64,000 nucleotides of DNA from Siphonodentalium dalli (lineage: Eukaryota > Mollusca > Scaphopoda > Gadilida > Siphonodentaliidae). Made by a program: the position numbers and the translations under genes. The notes beneath the pieces are model-generated. The model was given only the letters and a program-made list of their open reading frames with translations. It was not told the origin of the DNA and did not search any database. The DNA lies in assembly GCA_032622095.1 (NCBI GenBank), contig CP136065.1:26545141-26609140 (forward strand), given 5' to 3'. Positions 21,476 to 32,544 of this stretch are shown in pieces. Numbering within the stretch: position 1 is the first letter of the stretch; each line of letters opens with the position of its first letter.

Positions 21476-21964
21476 ATTCAGAGATAATATTTTTAAACCA
21501 CAAGGGTGTTGAAAGTCGTCATCCTTACCATTATTAACATAAATATCACTACTACCATCATCATCATCATCACTACCATCGTGGTCAGAGTCATTATCGT
21601 CGTCAACGCTTCCATCCTCATCAGCACCACCATCATCATCATTATCACCATCATCATCGTCACCATCACCATCAATGTCATCACCATCGTTGTCGTCATC
21701 CTCAACATCACTCTCATAGTCAGTGTCATCTTCATCACCTTCATCGTTATCATCGTCAACACTATTGTCATCATCATCATCATCATCATCATTATCGCCG
21801 TCATCGCCATCGTCATCAGCACCATCATAATTGTCACCACCTCCATCATTAACATCGTGCTCGTCACCACCGAGTTCATTGTCACTAACTTTGTTATTGT
21901 CCGATCCATGAACTACAGCGTTATTTACATTGTTTACCGCAATGACAGTGTCACCGGAGGCAGT
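21476..21964 (-). pseudogene. Asp-rich linker between ORF1 esterase and endonuclease, encoded by a GAT tract
   Basis: The reading frame of the endonuclease stays open upstream from 21475 to 21964, encoding VNNGKDDDFQHPCG preceded by a long run dominated by Asp with Gly, Asn, Ser and Glu. The DNA is an interrupted (GAT)n tract (21540-21860). The frame is the same as that of the esterase upstream, separated only by one TGA at 21965-21967. The other two frames give Met- or Ile/Val-rich strings that are artefacts. Confidence 0.75.
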
Positions 21965-22490
21965 TCATGTCCCAGTTTTGTGTGCCTTGTTCTGTGCAGG
22001 GGAGGGTTTGTCCTGTCGCCCACGCTTCAACGTATTCGAAGCTTTCACCAAAGTTACACTCAGCTTATCACGGCCCTCAGGGCTGAAATGAAGACCGTTT
22101 CTGTCATTATTATCGAAGAGTGCCTTCGCGACACCGTCACCATCCCAAAATACAGCCGAACTATCAACAAATTTCATATTTGGCTTCTTTCCGCAAATGT
22201 ATTCAATGTATTCATTAACTAATATAGCAGCACTGTTGTGATCTTGAGCTCTGGCGCTTTTCCCTTTTCTGGGAGGCACGCTGCATAGGCTCAGTTCAGC
22301 GTTTGGAAATTGTTTCCGTATATGCGGCAAGTCTTCGCCGATGATACTAATCACTATCGTAGCCTTCGCGCGTGTGTGAACAACGTCGTTGGTCCCCACG
22401 TGCACCACAACGGAATTTACCGTGTCAGTGTTGTCACGTGTATCACTAACTACCTGCTCAAGTAACTGGTTAACCTCTTCATAATGTGCA
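21965..22490 (-). pseudogene. Retrotransposon ORF1: SGNH-type esterase domain (partial)
   Basis: The frame reads YEEVNQLLEQVV, VVVHVGTNDV (block III G-x-N-D), ISIIGEDLPHIRKQFPNAEL, SVPPRKGKSARAQDHN, VNEYIEYICGKK and NGLHFSPEGRDKL (block V position). In SGNH esterases block V is D-x-x-H; here the usual Asp is Asn (NGLH), unless the Asp two residues earlier serves. The GDS-Ser block is missing because the element is truncated upstream; a TAG in frame lies near 22490 and a one-base shift restores a KLYPNVK-type sequence beyond it. The frame ends at TGA 21965-21967. Confidence 0.8.
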
Positions 22491-22620
22491 CCCTACCTTG
22501 ATATAGCTTTACATTTGGATACAATTTATTACGTCATCATGTGAATGCACCGTCGTCCTAGTAATATAATCTGAATTGGAGTTCTAGAGACGTAAATCTA
22601 ATTAGATTATCGCCTCTGTT

Positions 22621-23032
22621 TTAAAGGTACTCAATCCGTTTCGATGGTCCCCATATAATCCGATTCCAACAACAACATTTTTAGAAATTCCGCTTTAATT
22701 ATCAGAATCGATTAATTGCCCAAAAATAATGCTAACCACTGTCAGCTATAGTATAAAATTGCCCGAAACGTGTTATTTATCAACATGTTGTTCGACGAAA
22801 TATTGCCTTATTATCAACACACAGTCTCTTGGTTTTAGAGTTATCCATCTTCATCCGCAATCTGTTCCGAGACATTTTACTGGGCCACTATTAAGTCTCG
22901 ATGGTGAATAATAATAGATTTCAAAAATCTATATCTAATAGGTGGGTTCCTCGACTCGAATCAAATATTGTTTACCCCCGAATCCAAATAAATAGTAATT
23001 AATGGGCACTTAAACGGATTATGCATCTTTAA
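22621..23032 (+). mobile_element. TTAA-flanked MITE (family with 56438-56889, opposite orientation)
   Basis: TTAA-AGGTACTCAATCC at the left and GGATTATGCATCT-TTAA at the right form an imperfect 13-bp TIR. The interior, including AATCGATTAATTGCCCAAAA, AGTTATCCATCTTCATCCGC and GGTTCCTCGACTCGAATCAA, matches the reverse complement of 56438-56889. It lies about 80 bp from the truncated end of the retrotransposon. Confidence 0.85.
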
Positions 23033-23441
23033 AGAGATTGGTATGCCTACGTCATCAGGACAGTCCATTGTCGTCCTTGTGTCGCTCACATTCTTTGCTA
23101 GATTTATTACCTAGTTATATGCGAACCATTCTGAACTTGTAAATTGTTATGCATATATGTGGGTCACACTCTATATGTTCAAACAAATGTGCAAATCCGT
23201 ATAAAATATAGCTTGTTGAATGTATTATCTGAATATTTCCTGTGGGATAACTACTCACAAATGATGCTTTAGTATATAAATGATTATTACTGTTCTATTG
23301 GTAACTATGACATTGGGTTAAATGTCATTACATAATTATGAAATGGAGGTCTCCTCACCTTCGATATAATCAGTTCATAGATGGCAAAGTCCAAATAGAA
23401 ACACAACGAGAAGTCATCATAATATGGCATCACATAGCTAC
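23033..23441. other. No gene recognised
   Basis: AT-rich, with no repeat or frame of note. Confidence 0.4.
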
Positions 23442-23585
23442 ACTGTAAAAAATATTTTCCTATAAACACGTGTAATTAAAAACACATGAGAGACACATTT
23501 ATAAGACATGTGATATGTTTTAGTAAAAACACACGTGTTTTATAATTAAATCACCAGTGTTTATATAAAAACATGTCAAAGTTAT
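23442..23585. repeat. ACACGTGT/ACATGT motif array starting with a CACTG terminus
   Basis: CACTGTAAAAAATATTTTCC is followed by repeated ACACGTGT, AACACATG and ACATGT motifs in both orientations over about 130 bp. It resembles the terminal/subterminal region of a TIR transposon; I did not find the partner end. Confidence 0.55.
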
Positions 23586-25760
23586 ATTTAGACCCTGGGT
23601 AAGTCTATTTTCAATAATATATTTTCAATAATATTGAAATAGACCATCGCTGTCAGTGACTCCGTTTTATCTCAGTCTCTGAACAACCAAGCAACCTGAG
23701 GTGGTTGAAATTAAACTGTAGATGTAAGTATCATGATAGTGGTTACACTGTCAGATAAATGAGGATTACATTAATCCGTTCACTTGGACTATCATTTCTA
23801 TTACTATATATAGAGCATCTCTAATGAGTCTCATGCAATTTATTAACCGAGTGCACTAATTTCGAATCGAACTGAGCTTCAATGGACGAGGTTAATAAAT
23901 TTCGTATAGAATTGCGACGAATTTGAGATCCATTTTATCATATAGTCACATTTTAGTAAGGAAAAACGATCTTCGCTGGGGTTAAACAAAAACTAATATT
24001 GATTTCCTTATCACAACCAAAGAAAACGTAAAGACACCGTTAGGACAAAATATATAGTTCCATTTTTAAAGTATCTTTTCGTGTTGACAAAATTGTTCAA
24101 CCACCCAGATCACCCATCTTTATCTCAAAGTCAACACTAAATAACCCAACACAATATCATAATTATGATCAATTATATTATATTTAACATAATAATAAAG
24201 TTCCTGTATTGACATCGACATCATTGCGGTAAGCTCTTACGTCACTGCGAAAACACACTGTGTCTTACTAAGAATATGAGGCCAGGTTTAGGGGCTAATT
24301 ATGTGATAAATATGAGCATCAATGGACGCAATGGCCAGACCCATGTTAACCTGTGTGTAATGGCATGGATGATACAATTGAGGGACATACATGTATCATT
24401 ACATATTTCGTTCATTATAACCCCAAGTGCGGCCTATCATAAACGATCTGCATAACATATATGCTATTACGTGTGTTAAAACACCCCCTGGCGTCATTGA
24501 AGAACCAGACATCCCACGAGTGCACGCTGATCGTTGTTCTGCCGACCAATATAATCGACTGGCAGGCGGAAAGCCGATAACGATGTAACGAGTACACGGC
24601 ATTCACCGATATCCAGGGTGTAAGCAATATTTGAGATATATAGCGTTGATCTGGCTTCGTCTCGCTGTTCAGTCCCGCGCATGCATGTACATTATTTTCG
24701 CTAAAAAAAATTGGTTTGGGTTATTGTCGTTTATCGCCGTGTCAGTCACTAAGCAATAGTAATTGTAGAGGAAAGACTGCGCATATAATTATTTCATTGG
24801 GCAATTACATCACTGCAATAACTTCTCATATAAATCACCGATAAGCAACAACTTCCAATTTGCCCAGGTATACACACATTATTGGTTACCCCTCACATTG
24901 TGCGGAACACAAATCCAGGCATATATTCGTTCAAAGCATGAAGCCTTCCAGCTTCGTAATCACTGGATGGCTGATGTACCTATAGTGTGTTGTGCATCTG
25001 ACAGACAGAGCCACTTGTGCCCCGTGACGAATCTTTAATCGAACTTAAGATTATCAAGATATAATGTCTAACATTTGATTCAACTTCAAACCACGATCAA
25101 TCAATCAATCACATTACATATACATACACGGAGTTTGTTTGTTTGTTTTTTTTTGTTTTTTGTAACATGAAGTACATGTTTTACCACGTGTTACTGTGTA
25201 TCTGTTGATTAGGTAGAATATCAGTCTTGCTGGTGAGCAGCGTATGGTCTATTCCCGGTCGCGTTAGTGTAGTCGTTATAGTGACTTTTAAGGTCGCGAA
25301 CCGCTGTATAGCCATGTAAAGGCCGAGTTCAATTGCGTTTCTCCCAATTGGTGTTAACAATTTCTTTCGTCGATGCATGGTGGTTGAGCCACTGTTAAAT
25401 TCTTATTAATACATAATCAGCTACAACACATATACATCATGAAGTTTGCAATCGCGGGTTAAATCACAGCAAGCAACGCGATGTACGTGTCAGTTAATGT
25501 TTGTGGACGGTGATGACACGTCTTTATTTTGATTACACTTATTGTATTGTAATTGGAATGGCACATAAACGGCTAATCAGTAATCATTCGTGGATTTTGG
25601 CGAGGACAGGTTTATTGTCGAATATAGTGGGCGACAAATAGCTCTGTGGTAAGCTACCACATCATGTGCACTCTTAAAGCCACAGGTGCTACGGAGTACG
25701 TGCAACCACGTAGATACTATATATCTATCCTGCGTGGAGTATCAACATGTTGGTATAATT
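23586..25760. other. No gene recognised
   Basis: Frames of 60-70 aa around 24399-24682 and 25181-25378 overlap on alternative frames and show no domain. No repeat was noticed. Confidence 0.4.
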
Positions 25761-25774
25761 TGGAGTGTCTGACA

Positions 25775-25886
25775 AGGTACTTCGCAGAGTTCCTTTCCAT
25801 GTACTCTGGAGTACATGTCTGGGTACTCTGGAGTAACACATATCAAGTTACTCTGTGGATAACCTGTCCAGGTACTCTGGAGTACC
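25775..25886. repeat. GTACTCTGGAGTAC palindrome cluster
   Basis: The 14-bp palindrome GTACTCTGGAGTAC or one half of it occurs at least four times in about 110 bp. A related half (GGTACTCCAGAGT) occurs near 30652. Confidence 0.7.
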
Positions 25887-26138
25887 TGCACGTGGATTAA
25901 CATATGTCTGAATGTATAAAATAATCGGCCAAATTTCTGAATTAGTGTGCAATAAAGTAGACATTATAAATCAGACATCTTCAACATTTAAATTAGTCAG
26001 ACAAGGGTGACAACCCGATGGTCCCCAGCCATTTTACGATAGGATACCGACAGCAGTAATGCTATAAGTAACATACCGTGAAATAACCAGTACACCATAT
26101 ATATTCCTACACCTTAGCATTGGGGTGTGTCGTTAAAA

Positions 26139-26348
26139 CAAGTAAAATATATATTAAAAACTAATTAATTTAAACCGAGCGCGCCATTTTAAAAACCGCT
26201 TCGCTATACATACATACGTAGGTACATACATACATACATACATACGTACGTACATAAATACATACGTACGTATGTGTATAGAGAAGCGGTTATTAAAATG
26301 TCTCGCTCAGTTAATATTTATGAATTTTTAATGTTTATTTTACCAATT
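26139..26348. mobile_element. Foldback element with (CATA)n/(CGTA)n core
   Basis: The left arm (GTAAAATATATATTAAAAAC, CCATTTTAAAAACCGCTTCG) is mirrored by AAGCGGTTATTAAAATG and TTTTTAATGTTTATTTTAC. The apex is a tetranucleotide microsatellite of CATA/CGTA, itself partly self-complementary. Confidence 0.8.
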
Positions 26349-26900
26349 TTAACCACACGCCATGTGCGCCATAGATTTAAAAGTTATATACTGCAAATTT
26401 TACAGTAGATTGTATTTACTTATATCAAAGTATACCATCGATTTAACAGTTATACCGCAAAAGTTATGTTCGACCAACGCTGAATGGCACAAACATGTAT
26501 GCTCTCGCAGATATTTGAACGACAGTTATATAAATAAAATGATGATATATGCCAAGTGGTTATAAGGATCGATGCTCGTGGTAGTCAAAATCCCGCTTGA
26601 TAATGTTACGAACTATCAGTAAGGTTCCATTGTTTTCGGAAACAAGGCTTTATTCGAATTCCCAATTGATGGACGATAAACTTTTTGAAATAACACATTG
26701 ATCAAATTGAGGTAACACATAATTAAAAAGCTGACTAAAATATGACAATTATTCAGGTTGGTAATTAGGTATTCGATCTTTGTTTAATACTGCTTGATTA
26801 ATTCAATTCTTGAAGTATGTTATTTCATCTGAGGCAAACATGCAGTACCGCCATTGACTTACGTACATGTACATTAGTCAGTAGCCCCACAATACATGTA
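26349..26900. other. No gene recognised
   Basis: A 67-aa frame at 26362-26565 shows no motif. Confidence 0.4.
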
Positions 26901-27961
26901 CACTGTTGGAAAACAGACCGTCGCTTTAACGGTCTGAGACCGCGCAACATCGCTGACAACATTTGACCGTTAAACATACGATCAGACCGTAGCATGTTCC
27001 ACGGTATAAACCGTTTAAGTAACTGGCAGACCGTAACCAGTAAATTTCAGACCGTTGTATTTTTTACGGTTCAACACCGTTTAATTAATATCAAGACCGT
27101 AACTAATACAGGTCAGACCAATGCTATTTTTCATGGGTCAACACCAATTTTTTGCTCTTAATTTGCTAATTTACCATAGAATTAGCCAGGTTCCCATGGT
27201 GACAATATGATTTCCCGGTAGGCATTACGATTCATATGTTTTTGAATTGTCGAAACTAGTATTATTCGTAACTGAAAAATACATCTTAGTTCTTATGTTA
27301 CGATCATAGTTTTGATGAAATGTAAATCCTCAATGCATAAAGTGATAGACAATACTTCTGAAACTTTGCAGTTTGCAGAGGATCAAGCTTGTTATCTGCC
27401 TCGTAGAATTTAATCCGGAAAAAGGCTGTGCACGCGTAATGTGTTCGCCTTTCACTAACTACTGTATAAATATGGCTGTAAATAAAAAACGATACTTGTA
27501 ATAGCTTATAAGCCAACCCATCACTATTCAGTTATGAGTAATACTAATTTTGACCATTCTAAAACATGAATCGGCATGCCCTTTTAAGCCATAAAAAGAA
27601 CAAAGCTACATGTTTCACAGTTAAAACTCAAATTTATGTACATGTAAAAGTTAAATATCTTAATGGCATACTTTTTGGTAACATGTAAGGCGTGAAATTG
27701 ACCAGTCACAGTTTTTGTTTTAACCGGTGAATCCGTACATCATGACAATATAGTACCAGTCAGAATAGTGGTATTTTTAGGCGCACCTTTATTGCGATAT
27801 TGAGCGTGCTTATAATTTAGGAATTAAATTGAATTGCTTTATTTCACTCAATCATAATAATTTGTATGCAATACAGAGTGAAAAACGTATATACAGAGCT
27901 ATGTACACAATCTTAGTATGGCCGCTGCGTTTGGCGGTCGAGGTCCGTAAGTGTCATTCGT

Positions 27962-27972
27962 CGTGTTCTTCG

Positions 27973-28018
<46 letters not shown>

Positions 28019-28505
28019 TATCATCGTCATCATCATCGTCATCATCATCGTCATCATCACCATCATCATCATCGTCGTCGTCGTCGTCTTCGTCGTAATC
28101 ATCATCATCCTCATTGCCATCATCATCGTCGTCGTCGTCGTCGACGTCGTCGTCATCTTCATCATCATCATCCTTAGCGCCGTCATCGTCGTGAGAGTTT
28201 CAATATCAGCATGTATATAGTCATTATCTTTGTCATCATCATCATCATCATCATCGTCGTCCTCGTCGTCGCCATCGTCATCTTCATCATCGTTATCATT
28301 ATCATCGTCATCGTCATCATCAACGACGTCAACAACATCATAATCATCCTCATCATCGACATAGTTGTCATAGTCTCGTCGCTATCGTCGTCCCGTTGTC
28401 ATCATCGTTATCGCGGTTGCATGTGATTGTCACCATTATCGTCGTAATCGCCAACATCGTCATCGTCATCGTCATCATCTCCGCCATAGTCGCTGTCTTT
28501 GTCAT
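27962..28505 (-). repeat. (GAT)n/(GAC)n microsatellite, 3' tail of a retroelement fragment
   Basis: A ~540-bp interrupted TCA/TCG tract on the plus strand, with a perfect (TCA)n core near 27973-28015. It begins directly after the stop codon of the retroelement C-terminus at 28506-29012 (read on the minus strand). All six frames stay open over long parts, giving poly-Ser, poly-Ile/Val and poly-Met strings that are not genes. Confidence 0.85.
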
Positions 28506-29012
28506 CAGCTAGGCTTGTCGTTTAGTTTAGTAAATCCTAATTTCGTGAATAAAGCAAGATGTTTTAAAGTGATTCTGTCTTCACTTTGAAGCAAGTCTAT
28601 CAATTTGCCATTACTCGGTTGATCGTGGTATAGTTTGGGTAAGTGTTTACAGCGGATGTCGGTCAGTGCACGTTAAAGTGAAATGATATTCGTCCCCGAC
28701 ATCTTAAAAACATAGTCGACATATTTGGGATTCTTTATTTGTTGTCTTTTCTTTCTTTTTGTTCTTCTCCCACGGAGAGGTCTCAATTGGGAGTCTATGG
28801 TTAGCTGTTCTTAGCTTTATAATATAACATGCCATGTCTTGGGGAATAATCATGAGGTATCTTTCCAAACTTAAATCATGTTTACAACTACCGTAGAATG
28901 TCCCTCGCGAAGAGGAGAAGGCGTGATTATAGCACAATACCAAAAATATGTCGTGCTTATTATTGCAATATTGAACGCAATATATTGCGATACTAAGCGC
29001 GCTAAATTTCAT
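28506..29012 (-). pseudogene. C-terminal fragment of a (GAT)n-tailed CR1/L2-like retroelement
   Basis: Contains KLRTANHRLPIETSPW and ICRLCF, then, after a frameshift, GDEYHFTLTCTDRHPL and PSNGKLIDLLQSEDRITLKH, LALFTKLGFTKLNDK before the stop. The order LRTANHRL, C-x2-C, GDEYHF, C matches the C-terminus at 17519-18033, so it is a second, more diverged copy of the same lineage, strongly 5'-truncated. The sequence before about 28960 belongs to it; upstream AT-rich sequence does not. Confidence 0.75.
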
Positions 29013-30105
29013 ACAGACCCGATAATGTTATATTTATATTAGATAAATACTGTGCATATCGTGTACATATAGTGTACATATAGCATTTACAACTATAATT
29101 ATATACATATCTAAAACATTGTCTCTATTTATACAATAAACAATATAGAAGAAGCAATAATTTGATTTAAATGTCACAATTTTGAGCGCAAGATGTCGCA
29201 ATATTAAACGCAAAATATTGAGATATTAAGCGCAAAATATTGCAATGATATCACAAGCGACATGCTTATAAGCGTTTCCACTTGCAATATTATTGCGATA
29301 TTGGGCGCGAAAATAGCGCGCTTAATATCAACAGGATTGTCAACATTCTAATTGTAATAGCTTCTCGTTGAGTCGTTGTTGTTATTATTGTCACTATTGG
29401 TTGACATCGAAGCTCGTGTTAATTGTACCTGTATCCTCCTGTGTCAGTAAATGTGCCAGTGTTTTGATACTAAGTCACAACACTGTCAATTTCAACATCC
29501 GCACTGAGCCGAATGAAGTCAGACCTCGGATCATGCCATGATTGATTTTGCATGAATCTCTACTCTCGAATTTAGTGGAAATTGTCAATAATTAAGCCGG
29601 TTTTCGCATAATTGAAACTTGTCCGGTTATCAAAGGAACCGAAATCAGACCGTCTTAACAACTGTCCACAATCGGAAAGGTAACAGTTTCCCAAAAAAAT
29701 AATAGTTTGTGATCAAATACGCAACGCCAACGATAAATGGCGAATAAATAAGCTGAGTGCTAAAGCGGGAACTTAACACCGGAATGAGAATAACGTATCG
29801 TACTCAGGAATATACGTACGGATCCGCATAACACAAAATGAATGCCGGATTAATAATACATATTAAATATCAGCAGAGTAAGATTCAGTCATACTGTATT
29901 GAGTCATTGCCGTATATAATATGGTCGCCGATAAATATACTATTGAATTTTGACGGCATGACTTTGAATCACGAAAATATTTAATTTAGACAATTTTCAT
30001 GTGCACATAAAATAACGGTAAAAAACCTTCAAACTGATGTAACGGTATGGGACCGTCAATTATGACGGCCCGAAACTGTCGAACCGACAGTATTTTCTAA
30101 CAGTG

Positions 30106-31405
30106 TATATATCATAATGCTGAATGATTGAGCATTGATGTAATAACTGGGCGATGAATTAACAAGGTTCTCATAGTCATAACCGTTACATGTTTCAAGA
30201 ACAATATGTTTCATCTATTCATGTCTACAGCTGTGTTGTCTAATTAATCGAATATTTGTCTACCGGCATTACTGTGTTATACTCGAACGGTTTCTTGCAA
30301 TCAACCGCGATCAATTATACCGCGGCCGACCGTGGTACCACCTCGCGTTTGCAGTTAGACCGCATTTTTCGTGCGATGTGTATATGATTTTTAAATTGAT
30401 AATGTAATCGTGAAGGTAGCAGGGTAACGTCGCAAGAGCTATACTTCGTCTAAACATGTGGGTCATGTTCTGCGTCTGCTAACCCTCAATTTGCACTAAA
30501 TTTGCAGACTAATACCAAAATGAAGTCGTTCTGAGACAGCCATATTTTTCACTTCAATGTGATAATTTATTGTCAATGTGATAATTTATTGTTCACCACA
30601 TGACCAACACACGTGATCGCCGCATCCAATCAGATTTTATCGCCAAGTATGGGTACTCCAGAGTGCACAAAGCTTGGGCTCTGACGCCATATTATTCTGT
30701 TGGTACTAGCGCAAGGTACCAGAATAGGCACTTCATTTGTTAACAGGCACTACATGAACTAAAAAGTCTCCGCAACCAAACGCATGTGCGACTACACGTA
30801 GACCAATAAGCGAGTTGATTCGACGAAATGGCTATTATAACAGACGGAAAATGGCGACAAGGTCGTGATTTCCAGCACGAGTTAATTCGTCCAATATTGT
30901 CAAACCGGTCAATATTGTCACGACTATAAGACTTATCTTTATCATAAAAGTTCATTAGTTGTTTTCGAATTTCGTACAGAAGTGAGAAAAACGTTTCTTA
31001 TTGTTAAAATGGCAGCAACAATACCAATAAACGTTTTGTTCCGGGTGCATCCAGGGGATTTTGTGGTATATATGAAAATATTCTAAGCCAATTTAACGTT
31101 ATTTGTTTTTATTATATGCGTGGGGTTCACGTAGGGTCATATAGTCCTTTGATTGGACGAAGAGCAATCATGTGTCAGAAAGTAATTTTGACAATTGCTC
31201 GACGAGCGAACAGGCATGATGTCAGAATCATGATTCTGGGACGAGCCCTACATTTTTTTAATTATAGTACGAGTATTGTCTTCGAACTTATTACCCGCCT
31301 GCCGACGTCACATTTGGCGTGAGGCGAGAATTGTGTCATATATAATCAAACACATATTGACTGTCTTGTGTAGAATAGCGAGCCCTCAATGGTATCTTCT
31401 GAAAG
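30106..31405. other. No gene recognised
   Basis: Contains a 21-bp direct duplication, CAATGTGATAATTTATTGT, at about 30555 and 30575. Frames of 68-75 aa have no motif. Confidence 0.4.
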
Positions 31406-31851
31406 TATGGAATAGTAATAGGGCCACTTCGCGCCAGCAGCGACATAATGAACCATTAGTCACGCATCGAAAGCGACATAATGTCGATTTCGGTGCGGGC
31501 TGATAACGGCAAAATGTCTTGTCGCTTTCGGTGCGCGACATAAGCGACAAAATATACTGTCGCACATTTTGATGCGCACCAAAAGCGACAGAAGCGCCAA
31601 AATGTGCGACATTATGCGACACCGACACCAGGGCCAAAATGTGAGATTTTATGGAACACATTTTGTCAAAATGCGACATTATCACATTTTTCGGCGCGCG
31701 CCGAAAGCGACACAAGGGCCAAAATGTGCGACATTATGGCGCACATTTTGTCACTTCTGTCGCTTTCGGCTCGCGACTAATGGCGCGCATTTTGTCGCTT
31801 TCGGCGAGCGACAGAAGCGCCATTAGGACGTGGCCCTAATAGTATTCCATA
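31406..31851. mobile_element. Inverted-repeat element filled with AAAATGTGCGACATTATG and CGAAAGCGACA motifs
   Basis: The ends are TATGGAATAGTAATAGGGCC and GGCCCTAATAGTATTCCATA (near-perfect 22-bp TIR). Inside, GCGACA, AAAATGTGCGACATTATG and GTCGCTTTCGG motifs recur in both orientations about ten times and can fold in many registers. The 109-aa and 85-aa frames here are motif-array artefacts. Confidence 0.8.
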
Positions 31852-32544
31852 TTAATACACCAGTTCTCGCTATTCCACACTCTTGGTGGAATATTATACT
31901 TCTCCCCAAGAGTGTGACCCAGTTTATGAATAATTGAGTTGCATATTAATGTATTACAAAAGAAATAATAGGTAATATGGGATTCAATGTTATGAAACCT
32001 AATATGTCTTTGTCACACGCATACGTAATTGCGATCCATTAAATGTGTGTTTCTTCAGATATTGTATGCCGCATTGTCTAGCATTACGGCATATGTCCAA
32101 GCGTTAGTCCGCCCGCTGTGCATCGCAGTCTGCAATCCATAACTGCTTTCGCCGACAATAGATCAGATTGTTTATGACCATAGTCCATCGGGACAGCACG
32201 TTCATTTATTTGGTTAACAGTTGGAAGGGGTTATTTTGGTGCTGCGCGCTCGGAGGACCTCCTAATATCCGTGGAATCAGTCCTTTGTGAGATCGGTCGG
32301 GCCTATTGATTATCTGTTAGTGAAACGCGCTCAGCTCGAAATGGTTGAACTGTGTCCATAGCGTTAATTATCGTCATCCGCGATCATTCGATAAATGTGT
32401 AGCTGTGACTGTTGCTCAAACCTGGCGCCTGGGTCCTGAGGAGTCGAGTACCTTGGGTTGGAATGAAATTCATTAAATATCTCAAACGTAGTTCGGTTCC
32501 CAGCTGGAGCAATGTATGAAACATTCTGTGTGAACCACCGCACA
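31852..32544. other. No gene recognised
   Basis: A short inverted pair around ACACTCTTGG/CCAAGAGTGT at 31877-31906 is the only structure seen. Confidence 0.4.

Larger units (their letters stand above)
17296..22540 (-). mobile_element. CR1/L2-like non-LTR retrotransposon, 5'-truncated and frameshifted
   Basis: Reading on the minus strand: the end of an ORF1 SGNH esterase domain, an Asp-rich linker, an AP-type endonuclease, a reverse transcriptase with fingers, FVDF (motif A), GVRQG (motif B) and YADD (motif C), and a C-terminal CCHC motif, then about 20 nt of 3' UTR and a (GAT)n tail at 17296-17500. An esterase in ORF1 is a known feature of CR1/L2-lineage elements, and microsatellite-like 3' tails are known for this lineage. 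The 5' end stops inside ORF1 before the catalytic GDS block, as expected for truncated target-primed insertion. At least four single-base frameshifts, in-frame stops and a 590-bp internal duplication make it inactive. Clade assignment is from domain order and needs a phylogeny. Confidence 0.88.
27781..29335. mobile_element. Possible nested element marked by GCGCAATATTG motif arrays
   Basis: GGCGCACCTTTATTGCGATA at 27781 and repeated GCAATATTGAACGCAA, TTGAGCGCAAGATGTCGCAA and GCGATATTGGGCGCG segments at 28966-29332 share a motif (TTGCGATATTGRGCGC) not seen elsewhere. It surrounds the retroelement fragment and the microsatellite. Precise ends are not clear. Confidence 0.45.
26901..30105. mobile_element. 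3.2-kb TIR element, CACTGTTRGAAAA termini with ACGGTCTG-type subterminal motifs
   Basis: Left end CACTGTTGGAAAACAGACCG, right end TATTTTCTAACAGTG; TA flanks both sides. The left 230 bp hold many CAGACCGT, ACGGTCTG and CCGTTTAA motifs; the right 110 bp hold AACGGTA, GGACCGTC and GACGGCCC. CACTG termini with subterminal repeats recall CACTA/EnSpm elements, whereas TA flanks suggest another superfamily. No transposase is visible. The interior holds a retroelement fragment, a (GAT)n tract and a further motif array. Confidence 0.6.

Noticed and set aside
21506-22222. 238-aa plus-strand frame rich in Ile/Thr/Val
   Set aside because: It is the antisense reading of the Asp-encoding GAT tract and the esterase domain of the minus-strand retroelement.
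27829-28426. Long open frames encoding poly-Ser, poly-Ile/Val or poly-Met on both strands
   Set aside because: All are readings of the (TCA)n/(GAT)n trinucleotide tract, which has few stops in any frame.
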